A stretch of DNA of 64,000 nucleotides. Origin: Brachybacterium sp. FME24 (lineage in GTDB: Bacteria; Actinomycetota; Actinomycetes; Actinomycetales; Dermabacteraceae). Position numbers and translations under genes: made by a program. Below are positions 16,387 through 23,794 of this stretch, piece after piece; positions within the stretch are counted from its first letter, which is position 1, and the number at the start of each line of letters is the position of its first letter. The stretch is taken from the NCBI RefSeq assembly GCF_014897705.1, contig NZ_JABUXV010000001.1:186001-250000 (forward strand). Direction: 5' to 3'. The notes beneath the pieces are model-generated. The model saw nothing but the letters and a program-made list of their open reading frames with translations, searched no databases and was not told the origin of the DNA.

Positions 16387-18356
16387 CAGGCCTCGCCTGC
16401 GATCTCGGCGATCAGGTTGTCAGTCTCCGCTTCGAGCTTGCGAATGTCGGCCTGGATCTCGGCGAGCGTGCGCATCGGCGCAAGTTTGTAGAAGTGCCGG
16501 GTGAAGGAGATCTCGTAGCCGATCTTGGTCTTCGACTCATCAATCCAGGCATCCGGCACGTAAGGCGTGACTTGACGTCGGAAGAACGCCTCAACACCGT
16601 CGGCGTAGTCGCCCTTCAGCTCAGTCAGCGGCACTTGTTCGGTATCGCGGAGCTCGGTGTCAGGCTCGTACTCCACCACCCGTTCTCGCCCATTAATGAC
16701 CGTCTCGTAACGGCCGTGCAGCGGGTCGGGCACGGCAGCGTACGGGAGCGCCTTCCTGATGACCGGGGGCGCGGTCTCGTCGCGCACACCGTCTTCCTTG
16801 AGTTGCTTGATCTCCTTCGCGGTGTACACGCGGTTTGGATCCACGCCGACGATGCGCAGCGGTCTCTCGACGGTGATCTTCTGGTAGCCGAAGTCGACTC
16901 CGTCGAACACCTTGGAGCAATCGGTGTCGTCGTACTGGTCGAATGCGGTGAAGGCCTCGAGCACCTTGTCGGCGTCGGTCGCACTGATTTCCACGCCCTT
17001 CTCGCCGAGGTTCTTGCGCAGCGGTGTCGACCAGCCTGTGGCATCGATGAGCTGAACTTTGCCTTTGCGGCGCTCTTCCTTTCGGTTCGAGAGCACCCAC
17101 ACATAGGTGGCGATGCCGGTGTTGTAGAACATCTTGAGCGGCAGCGCGACGATCGCTTCGAGCCAGTCATTTTCGATGATCCACCGGCGGATGTTGCTCT
17201 CGCCCTGGCCGGCGTCGCCCGTGAAGAGCGACGACCCGTTGTGCACCGACGCGATCCGGGAGCCGCGATCGGTTTCCTGCTTCATCTTCGAGATCAGGTT
17301 TGCGAGGAACATCAGCTGCCCGTCGCTGCTGCGCGTGACAAGCGAGTACTCGCTGTCGCCATCGTGAGTCACGATGAATCGAGGGTCGATGATCTTCTTC
17401 GCGCCTCCGAGGCGATCCTGGTCGGTCTTCCAGCTCTTGCCGTACGGCGGGTTCGAGAGCATGAAGTCGAACTCTTGGCCCGCGAACGCATCGTTGGAGA
17501 GGGTCGAGTACTCCGGGCCACCGACGATGTTGTCTGCAGCCTTGCCATCGCCTTTGAGGATCAGGTCGGCCTTCGCGATCGCATACGTCTCGGCGTTGAT
17601 CTCCTGCCCGTACAAGTGGGTCGAAACCTTCTTGCCAGACGATTCCGTGAGGTGATGCAGCGTCTCCTCAGCGACGGTCAGCATGCCGCCGGTGCCCATA
17701 GCGCCGTCGTAGAGGCGGTACGTGCCCGACGGGATCGCGTCAGCGATCGGTTCAAACATCAGTCGGGTCATGAGTCGGACAGCATCGCGCGGCGTCCAGT
17801 GCTCGCCGGCCTCTTCGTTGTTCTCCTCGTTGAAGCGGCGCACAAGCTCTTCGAATACCGTGCCCATCCCATGGTTGTCCATCCCGGCCGGGGAGAGATC
17901 GAGATCCGGCGCGAGGAACTTCTCGATCAATGCACCGAGCGCGTCAGCCTTCGTCAACCGGGGTAGCTGGTTGCGGAACTCGAAATTGTCGATGATCTCC
18001 TGCACGTTGGGCGAGAACCCGTCCAAGTACGCCTCGAAGTTCTGCCTAAGGCGCGTCGAGTTCGATACGTGGCGCAGGTCCTGCAGCGAGAAACCAGACG
18101 TGTTGTAGAAGTCCTGCCTGGCCGCATCCCGCAGCGGTGCGTCCTGGTCGGCGACGCCTGCCTCATCCAGCATCTTCTTCATCGCCATCACTGCATCGCG
18201 CGTCGTGCCGAGGACGCTGTCCAGGCGACGCAGGACCGTGAAAGGAAGGATCACGTCCCGGTACTTGCCTCGGACATAGAGGTCGCGGAGCACATCGTCA
18301 GCGATGTTCCAGATGAGCGCCACGATTCGAGAGTGGTTGATGGAGCTGTGTGGCAC
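16386..18356 (-). CDS. hsdM: Type I restriction-modification methyltransferase subunit
   Basis: An N6-adenine methyltransferase of 656 residues. An N-terminal helical HsdM_N domain (ILPFTVLRRLDSVL...) is followed by the SAM-binding motif in DGAMGTGGMLTVAEE (about 217) and the catalytic NPPYGKSW motif (about 300). The C-terminal part includes the coiled segment EIQADIRKLEAETDNLIAEI that contacts HsdS. It starts the hsdMSR operon, and its stop overlaps the hsdS start. Methylation with HsdS protects the host DNA. Confidence 0.95.
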   Translation of the reverse strand: MPHSSINHSRIVALIWNIADDVLRDLYVRGKYRDVILPFTVLRRLDSVLGTTRDAVMAMKKMLDEAGVADQDAPLRDAARQDFYNTSGFSLQDLRHVSNSTRLRQNFEAYLDGFSPNVQEIIDNFEFRNQLPRLTKADALGALIEKFLAPDLDLSPAGMDNHGMGTVFEELVRRFNEENNEEAGEHWTPRDAVRLMTRLMFEPIADAIPSGTYRLYDGAMGTGGMLTVAEETLHHLTESSGKKVSTHLYGQEINAETYAIAKADLILKGDGKAADNIVGGPEYSTLSNDAFAGQEFDFMLSNPPYGKSWKTDQDRLGGAKKIIDPRFIVTHDGDSEYSLVTRSSDGQLMFLANLISKMKQETDRGSRIASVHNGSSLFTGDAGQGESNIRRWIIENDWLEAIVALPLKMFYNTGIATYVWVLSNRKEERRKGKVQLIDATGWSTPLRKNLGEKGVEISATDADKVLEAFTAFDQYDDTDCSKVFDGVDFGYQKITVERPLRIVGVDPNRVYTAKEIKQLKEDGVRDETAPPVIRKALPYAAVPDPLHGRYETVINGRERVVEYEPDTELRDTEQVPLTELKGDYADGVEAFFRRQVTPYVPDAWIDESKTKIGYEISFTRHFYKLAPMRTLAEIQADIRKLEAETDNLIAEIAGEA

Positions 18357-18541
18357 GAGGATCCTTCACTGGTGACTAGACAACCTGCCGAGCGGCGGAG
18401 CTGGCACTGGTAATGCCGCCCAACACTGAAGGTAGACGGCACCACTGACATTCTCTCAGCTCGCGCGAGACCTTGTATGCGCAGACAGGATCCGCGCAAC
18501 GCCACCCGCTCGCTACGCAAGAGCGGCGCAAGCACCGACCG

Positions 18542-18784
18542 TCACCGTCGGATGATCAGGGACTGAGCCTCGACCTGGAGCTGATCAGCGAGGGCGTCGA
18601 TCGAATCCAGCGTGAGGTTGCGCTCCCCACGCTCGATGCCGGCGAGGTACCGAGTCGACACGCCGAGCTCTTCAGCAAGACCTTCCTGCGACAGCCGACG
18701 CGCAAGGCGCAGATCGCGTACCTGCACTCCGAGCACCTTCTTCAGCGGTTCTGTCACACATCCAGCCTCAGGTCTGGTAGTCAT
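18542..18784 (-). CDS. XRE family regulator next to the restriction operon
   Basis: The protein starts at ATG 18784 (MTTRPEAG) and has 80 residues. It is almost entirely one Cro/C1-type helix-turn-helix (RDLRLARRLSQEGLAEELGV, then STRYLAGIERGERNLTLDSI). Its position before hsdM and its size fit a restriction-control (C-protein-like) regulator. A perfect palindrome overlaps its ribosome-binding site. It is divergent from the DUF4096 protein gene. Control of hsdMSR is inferred from context. Confidence 0.85.
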   Translation of the reverse strand: MTTRPEAGCVTEPLKKVLGVQVRDLRLARRLSQEGLAEELGVSTRYLAGIERGERNLTLDSIDALADQLQVEAQSLIIRR

Positions 18785-18785
18785 G

Positions 18786-18798
18786 ACTTCCAGGAAGT
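18786..18798. promoter_or_regulatory. Palindrome at the XRE start codon
   Basis: ACTTCC-A-GGAAGT is a perfect 6-bp inverted repeat directly before the XRE ATG (18784). On the minus strand its GGAAG is also the only Shine-Dalgarno candidate. GAAG-N6-CTTC overlaps it at 18794-18807. It may be an autoregulatory operator or a hairpin hiding the ribosome-binding site. Confidence 0.45.
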
Positions 18799-18877
18799 TA
18801 TCGCTTCTAGTTGCGGTTCGGCGGGTCTCGCGCGACTCGCATTGCGGCCGCATCAGACCTCGAAGGAGGGCGTGACG

Positions 18878-19765
18878 ATGCCCAATTCGCAACAGATCCC
18901 TGAGGACGGCCCGAACGTCCTCCCCCGCGTCCTGCACACACCACGCAGCAGGGCACTGCTCTCGGAATCGTGGGCCCAAGCGGAGGAGGCAAAGCGAGAG
19001 GAGTGGGCAGACAACGACCCCCAGTTGCCGTACGAAGCCTATGCAGCGGGCGAGCCATGCCGCGCGTGTGGGCGTGCCCTTCTCGGTGAGCCAGCCCTGG
19101 GAACCGATGACGAGAGCATTGCGCTGATCGACGCCGACAATGCCGAGTTCCGAGCCGAGCATGAAGCGTGCAACATGGGCGTTTGGCGTCTCGCGGGCAA
19201 CAGGGTGGAGCACTGCCACCTGTGCTGCCCGTTCCCGCCACTTTCGCCGACTCAGCGCGATGAGTTCCGACAGCTCCTGCACCCGTCCTCATTGCGCATC
19301 GACCGCAGCGCCATCTGGCGTGTGGAACTGACCTGTCAGCACGTCGAGACACTGGCCGGGCACGCCGCTAACTATGTGGAGTCAACCGTCCAATGCACCG
19401 ACTGCGCCGTTATCCGCGGCGTGGTCAAGGCCGTGCGAATCGACGACCAGGCGAACGATGATGCCGGTAGTAGCACCGTCGACCGCCTCCAGCCTGACTA
19501 TCAACGACTCACAGATGAGCAGTGGAGCTGGATCAAGCACATCGTTCATGCAGAAGAAGGCCCTCGCCGCGGGCGGCCACGCACTGACATACGCACGATC
19601 GTCGACGCGGCTCTCTACAAGACCCGCACCGGCATCACGTGGCGCGAGCTCCCAGCGGAGTTCGGGTCATGGCAGACGGCCCTGCGCCGGCACCGCCAAC
19701 TGATAGAGAGCTCCCAGTGGGACGAGATCACGCGCACTCTGGCGGAACGGGACCTGCCCCAGTGA
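18878..19765 (+). CDS. Cys-rich protein with a C-terminal DUF4096 (IS5-type transposase-like) domain
   Basis: ATG 18878 follows GAAGGAGGG, a strong ribosome-binding site, and gives 295 residues. The N-terminal two thirds hold cysteine pairs (CRACG, HCHLCC, LTCQH, QCTDC) that look like zinc ribbons. The C-terminal 80 residues (LTDEQWSWIKHIVHAEEG, GRPRTDIRTIVDAALYKTRT, ITWRELPAEFGSW) match DUF4096, the DNA-binding start of IS5/IS4-type transposases. The DDE catalytic part is absent, so this may be a domesticated DNA-binding domain, not an insertion sequence. Divergent from the XRE gene. Function unknown. Confidence 0.7.
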   Translation: MPNSQQIPEDGPNVLPRVLHTPRSRALLSESWAQAEEAKREEWADNDPQLPYEAYAAGEPCRACGRALLGEPALGTDDESIALIDADNAEFRAEHEACNMGVWRLAGNRVEHCHLCCPFPPLSPTQRDEFRQLLHPSSLRIDRSAIWRVELTCQHVETLAGHAANYVESTVQCTDCAVIRGVVKAVRIDDQANDDAGSSTVDRLQPDYQRLTDEQWSWIKHIVHAEEGPRRGRPRTDIRTIVDAALYKTRTGITWRELPAEFGSWQTALRRHRQLIESSQWDEITRTLAERDLPQ

Positions 19766-19990
19766 ACCGGGGCGTCGTTGAGGCGACCGACTTTTGAGTC
19801 AGGCTGCTTATTGAGTCAGCGCACTTGTCAAGAGATCACGCGTCGAACAGCTCGAACCCGCTTCAGAGCTGGCCGACCGACGCGGCTTGACCGCTCCACC
19901 CACGCACCGCCGAAACGAGAATCGGCCTCTGCGGAAGTTCCGCGGAGGTCGATCAAAATCCCAGGTCAGCGGGGCAAACGCTTAGCAACT
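19766..19990. other. Non-coding end of the island
   Basis: No gene is supported. A short direct repeat, TTGAGTCAG, occurs twice near 19794 and 19813. Beyond it lie copies B and A of the ychF-tail repeat. Confidence 0.4.
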
Positions 19991-20020
19991 GATGGTAGAT
20001 CGGAACTCGACTGACGAGCC
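19991..20020 (-). repeat. ychF 3'-end-like repeat B
   Basis: The minus strand encodes SSVEFRSTIS, using GTCGAGTTCCGATCTACC. It shares GAGTTCCG with the real tail 60 bp away and is in the same orientation. It may be the scar of an earlier insertion between ychF and the island. Confidence 0.5.
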
Positions 20021-20063
20021 AGATCAGAAGCTGCGAAGGCAAAACCCCTGGTCAGAAGCCTTT

Positions 20064-20093
20064 TTAGACATTGAACCGGAACTCCACCACGTC
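20064..20093 (-). repeat. ychF 3' end (copy A, putative attachment site)
   Basis: These are the last codons of ychF (GDVVEFRFNV-stop region). Similarity to copy C begins at GTGGAGTTCCG and runs to the stop codon. The codons here (CGG, AAT, TAA) are less GC-rich than in copy C, as if the present tail came in with the island. Confidence 0.7.
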
Positions 20094-21149
20094 GCCGTCC
20101 TTCATCACGTACTCCTTGCCCTCGATGCGCACCTTGCCCTTGGCCTTGGCCTCGGCCATGGAGCCGGCCTCGATGAGGTGGTCGAAGGAGACGATCTCCG
20201 CTTTGATGAAGCCGCGCTCGAAGTCCGTGTGGATCACGCCGGCGGCCTGCGGGGCGGTCGCTCCCTTGGGAATGGTCCAGGCGCGGGACTCCTTGGGGCC
20301 GGCGGTGAGGTAGGACTGCAGGCCCAGCGTCTCGTAGCCGACGCGCGCCAGCTTTGCCAGGCCGGATTCTTCCTGGCCGGTGGATTCGAGCATCTCGGCG
20401 GCTTCTTCGACGTCGAGCTCGATCAGCTCGGCCTCGAACTTCGCGTCGAGGAAGATCGCCTCGGCCGGGGCCACCAGATTCCGCAGAGCCTGCTGCGAGG
20501 CGGCGTCCGCCAGGCCGTCCTCGTCGGTGTTGAAGACGTAGATGAAGGGCTTGGTGGTCATCAGCTGCAGCTCGCGCAGCTCGGACACGTCGATGCCGGC
20601 GGCCTCGGCGCCCTGGTAGAGGGTCTTGCCGGTCTCCAGCAGGGCCTTGGCCTTGACGACGTTCGGCAGCACGGAGGCCTCGAGCACACCGCGCTTGGTC
20701 TCCTTCTCCAGGCGCTGCATCGAGTTCTCGATGGTCTGGAGGTCGGCGAGGATCAGCTCGGTGGTGATGACCTCCATGTCGCCGGAGGGGTCGGTGGAGC
20801 CGTCCACGCGGGTCACGTCCGGATCGGTGAAGGCTCGGGTGACCTGGCAGATCGCGTCGGCCTCGCGGATGTTGGCGAGGAACTTGTTGCCCAGTCCCTC
20901 CCCCTCGCTGGCGCCCTTGACGATCCCGGCGATGTCCACGAAGGACACGCTGGCCGGCACCAGCTTCTCGCTGCCGAACACCTCGGCGAGCTGCGCGAGT
21001 CGCGGGTCGGGCAGCGGGACCATCCCGATATTGGGGTCGATGGTCGCGAACGGGTAGTTCGCAGCCAGGACCTCGGCGCGGGTGAGCGCATTGAACAGGG
21101 TGGACTTGCCGACATTGGGCAGACCGACGATTCCGATAGTAAGAGCCAC
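20064..21149 (-). CDS. ychF: Redox-regulated ATPase/GTPase YchF (Obg family)
   Basis: A 361-residue P-loop protein. The G1 motif GLPNVGKSTLFNALT is at residues 8-22, the segment NYPFATIDPNIG forms switch I, and DIAGIVKGASEGEGLG is G3. A coiled-coil insertion and the C-terminal TGS domain (PQAAGVIHTDFERGFIKAE) complete the family. YchF/OLA1 binds ATP rather than GTP and associates with ribosomes. The gene is full length. Its last codons serve as the boundary of the accessory region: the island and the smaller units lie directly downstream. Confidence 0.97.
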   Translation of the reverse strand: MALTIGIVGLPNVGKSTLFNALTRAEVLAANYPFATIDPNIGMVPLPDPRLAQLAEVFGSEKLVPASVSFVDIAGIVKGASEGEGLGNKFLANIREADAICQVTRAFTDPDVTRVDGSTDPSGDMEVITTELILADLQTIENSMQRLEKETKRGVLEASVLPNVVKAKALLETGKTLYQGAEAAGIDVSELRELQLMTTKPFIYVFNTDEDGLADAASQQALRNLVAPAEAIFLDAKFEAELIELDVEEAAEMLESTGQEESGLAKLARVGYETLGLQSYLTAGPKESRAWTIPKGATAPQAAGVIHTDFERGFIKAEIVSFDHLIEAGSMAEAKAKGKVRIEGKEYVMKDGDVVEFRFNV

Positions 21150-21337
21150 GGGAGGTGATTCTACGGGGCCTCCCCGAATCTCGGGCCTCGGTGCAGTGAG
21201 CCACAGGTCTCAGATGCCAGCGGCCGGAGCGTCCTCGGGGTCGCTCCGACCGAGCCGGTGCACGGAGGGTGGTCTGCAGGCGACCCCATGTTCGGCGTTT
21301 CCCTCCGAGGTTTTCGACAGGTGCTTAGGCTGGCGCC

Positions 21338-21820
21338 ATGAGTTCGCAGCCCTCCCTCGGACATGGCGACCAGCGCCCGCGCAGCAAGGCCCCCTGGATC
21401 ATCGGGGGTGTCTGCGCGCTCATCGCGATCGTCGTCGTGATCGTTCTCGTGGTGGGCGCTGTCTGGTATTTCGCGCTCCGGCAGACCCCTCAGTCCACCG
21501 TGGAGGACTACTTCTCCGCCTGGCAGGCTGCGGACTGCGAACGCTTCGAGGACCTCTCCACTGAGAACTTCCGCGGTGAGGACTACACCTGCGAAGGATG
21601 GCAAGCACACATCTCGCAGCAGGGAGAAGAGGGCATCGTGTACGAGGACACGGTGGTGAGCGCCGAGGTCGACGGGGATCGTGCGACGGTGCGCGTCGAA
21701 GAGACTGCGACGAAGGGAGCCGAGGTCACGGAGGGAGTCTTCGACTTCGAGCTCGTCCAGGAGGATGGCAGCTGGCTCATCGACGATTCCGTGATCATCC
21801 AGGAGCCCGAGGAGCTCTGA
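21338..21820 (+). CDS. Membrane-anchored protein with an NTF2-like extracellular domain
   Basis: A basic start (PRSKAPW) precedes one transmembrane helix (about residues 20-47, rich in I/V). The outer domain begins STVEDYFSAWQAADCERFEDLS and continues with beta strands (RATVRVEET, FDFELVQEDGSWLIDD), the pattern of DUF4878/NTF2-like lumazine-type exported domains. Two cysteines (ADCERF, YTCEGW) could form a disulfide. Role unknown. It sits alone between ychF and rmuC. Confidence 0.7.
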   Translation: MSSQPSLGHGDQRPRSKAPWIIGGVCALIAIVVVIVLVVGAVWYFALRQTPQSTVEDYFSAWQAADCERFEDLSTENFRGEDYTCEGWQAHISQQGEEGIVYEDTVVSAEVDGDRATVRVEETATKGAEVTEGVFDFELVQEDGSWLIDDSVIIQEPEEL

Positions 21821-21887
21821 CCGCGGGCGCGGGCACGGGCAGGCGTGCCTCCGCTCGCCTGTCACACCCCCATGGTGTGCTGACGTC

Positions 21888-23099
21888 ATGAGCGGTACAT
21901 CGATGATTCTGCTGGGACTCGTGCTGGGCGCGGCCCTCGGCGCCGCGGCGACCTGGCTGGTCCTGCGCGAACGCGCCCAGCGCCTGGACCAGGGCCGGCG
22001 TGCGGACTCCGATGCCGCCGGGAACCTGCTGCGCCTGGCCGACGAACGCCACGAGCGTGACGTCGCCCGTCGCGACGCCGCGGAGGAGGAGCGCGAGGCC
22101 GAGCTGCAGCGCACCCTCGCTCCGATCACCCATACGCTCTCCCACCTCGAGCGCTCCCTGGCCCGCTCCGAGGCGGCCCGGATCGATGCCGAGGGGGCGC
22201 TGCGCTCGCACCTCGATCAGCTCGCCCAGCGCGCGCAGTCCCTGGAGACCGGCACCAGCGCACTGACCGCTGCGCTGCGGGCTCCGACAGCGCGAGGGCG
22301 CTGGGGCGAGGTGCAGCTGCGCCGCATCGTCGAGGCTGCGGGCATGCTCGAGCATGTCGATTTCACCGAGCAGCTGCCCGGCACGCGAGCCGACGGAAAT
22401 GCCGGCCAGCGCCCGGATCTCGTGGTGCACCTGTCCGGGGATCGCCATGTGGTGATCGACGCGAAAGCCCCGATGGACGCCTACCTCGACGCGACCGAGG
22501 AGACCGACCCCGTACGCGCCGCGACCCGACGCAAGGCGCATGCGAAGGCGCTGCGTCACCACGTGGGCGTCATCGCCTCCAAGGCGTACTGGAAGGCGGT
22601 CGGCGACACCCCGGAGTTCACGGTGCTCTTCGTGCCCAGCGACGGCGTGCTCGCCGCGGCGCTGGAGACGGATTCGACGCTGCTGGACGACGCCTTCGGC
22701 AAGGACGTCGTGATCGCCTCCCCCGCCACCCTGGTCGCGCTGCTGCGCACGGTGGCGCACACCTGGCGCACCGACGCGCTGAACCGCGATGCCCGCGAGG
22801 TGCTCGACGCGGGCCGAGAGCTGCACCATCGGCTCGGCACCTTCACCAGTCATCTCGGCAAGGTGGGCCGCTCCCTGGACTCCTCGGTGGCCGCGTTCAA
22901 CGAGGCGGTCGGCTCACTGCAGTCCCGCGTGATGGTCACCGCGCGCCGCTTCGAGGACCTGGGCCTGACGGGCACGGCGGTCGACGAGGTCGATCAGCTC
23001 ACGCGCCGCGCCCGCACTCTGGACGACGGCGAGATCGCGGACCTCGCCGCGCCGCCGACGACCCTGCGCGGGCTCGACCACGAGGACCGCGCTGGCTGA
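21888..23099 (+). CDS. rmuC: RmuC-like DNA recombination protein
   Basis: An N-terminal transmembrane helix (LLGLVLGAALGAAATWLVL) is followed by a long charged coiled coil (about 25-115) and then the RmuC domain with ARGRWGEVQLRRIVEAAGML, VVIDAKAPMDAYLDA and HAKALRHHVGVIASKAYW. The last includes the PD-(D/E)xK-like core VVIDAK. RmuC limits inversion at short repeats in E. coli. The 403 residues fit the family. It is followed by a convergent phosphatase gene about 60 bp away. Confidence 0.92.
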   Translation: MSGTSMILLGLVLGAALGAAATWLVLRERAQRLDQGRRADSDAAGNLLRLADERHERDVARRDAAEEEREAELQRTLAPITHTLSHLERSLARSEAARIDAEGALRSHLDQLAQRAQSLETGTSALTAALRAPTARGRWGEVQLRRIVEAAGMLEHVDFTEQLPGTRADGNAGQRPDLVVHLSGDRHVVIDAKAPMDAYLDATEETDPVRAATRRKAHAKALRHHVGVIASKAYWKAVGDTPEFTVLFVPSDGVLAAALETDSTLLDDAFGKDVVIASPATLVALLRTVAHTWRTDALNRDAREVLDAGRELHHRLGTFTSHLGKVGRSLDSSVAAFNEAVGSLQSRVMVTARRFEDLGLTGTAVDEVDQLTRRARTLDDGEIADLAAPPTTLRGLDHEDRAG

Positions 23100-23161
23100 G
23101 GCGCACGAACAGCGTTCCCGCGGGAACGTCGGTGCGTCGCCACGCTGAGGGAACGGGCTGG

Positions 23162-23794
23162 TCAGTCCGCGGGCTCTGCGTGCGGCGCGGAGGGCGCGAG
23201 GTTGAACAGTCGCAAGCGACAAGCACCGCGTTCTCGAGGCCCCCGGTCCTCGTCGACGTCCAGCACGGTCAGGCTCGCCGGATGGCTCGGGACCGTGAAC
23301 GCCGGGTCGAGGCCGACCGCGTGGTGGAGGAGAGCCCGGATCGGGCCACCGTGGGTGAGCACGAGGACACTGCCGCGACCGTCGGCCGCCGCCTCACGGA
23401 CGGCGCCCGTTACTCCCTCGACCACCCGGGCCGTGATCTCCTCGAAGGACTCTCCCCCGGGAGGTCGCAGCCGCCCGCCGCGCCAGTCGCGGTAGTCCTC
23501 GGGCGATCTCTCCCGGATCTGGGCCGAATACTCCCCCTCCCAGTCGCCCAGATGAGCCTCGTCCAGGCGCTCATCGGTCCGGAACTCCCCCAGCCCGAGA
23601 GCTGCGGCGGTCTGCTGGGTACGGCGGAGGCTCGAGGTCACGACGAGCTCCGGGGCATAGGGGTCCAGCGCCGGGATCAGTGCACGCGCCTGCTCGCGGC
23701 CGGAGTCGGACAGAGAGATATCGAGGCGGCCCTGGAGCCGCCCGGCGCCGTTCCATACGGTCTCGCCGTGGCGCACCAGCAGTAGTCGGATCAT
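23162..23794 (-). CDS. Histidine phosphatase family (phosphoglycerate mutase-like) protein
   Basis: MIRLLLVRHGETVWNGAGRLQGRLD carries the RHG catalytic motif (His9), and HLGDWEGEYSAQI and VLTHGGPIRALL hold the glutamate and second histidine of the family. About 210 residues. ATG 23794 overlaps the stop of the ABC ATPase gene (TGATG), so it is the last gene of the importer operon. A sugar-phosphate or metabolite phosphatase linked to the transported substrate is a reasonable inference. A TTG at 23797 is an alternative start. Confidence 0.88.
   Translation of the reverse strand: MIRLLLVRHGETVWNGAGRLQGRLDISLSDSGREQARALIPALDPYAPELVVTSSLRRTQQTAAALGLGEFRTDERLDEAHLGDWEGEYSAQIRERSPEDYRDWRGGRLRPPGGESFEEITARVVEGVTGAVREAAADGRGSVLVLTHGGPIRALLHHAVGLDPAFTVPSHPASLTVLDVDEDRGPRERGACRLRLFNLAPSAPHAEPAD

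Larger units (their letters stand above)
9715..20093. mobile_element. Genomic island inserted at the ychF 3' end
   Basis: The island is bounded by a displaced ychF tail (copy C) and the current ychF tail (copy A). Cargo: an 58-residue ORF, XRE-ImmA/IrrE and DUF4411, hsdM-hsdS-hsdR, an XRE regulator and a DUF4096 protein. Its base composition is visibly lower in GC than the core genes to the right. I find no integrase, excisionase or mobilisation gene inside, so it would have to be moved in trans or is a remnant. The mapping of the ends rests on the repeat alignment. Confidence 0.65.

Noticed and set aside
4206-20093. The repeats as integron attC sites
   Set aside because: No integrase gene and no paired GTTRRRY/RYYYAAC ends; the conserved part is a ychF tail.
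23578-23600. GGAACTCCCCC inside the phosphatase gene as another ychF-tail copy
   Set aside because: It encodes part of a conserved enzyme segment (LGEFRTDERL) and lacks the shared upstream half.
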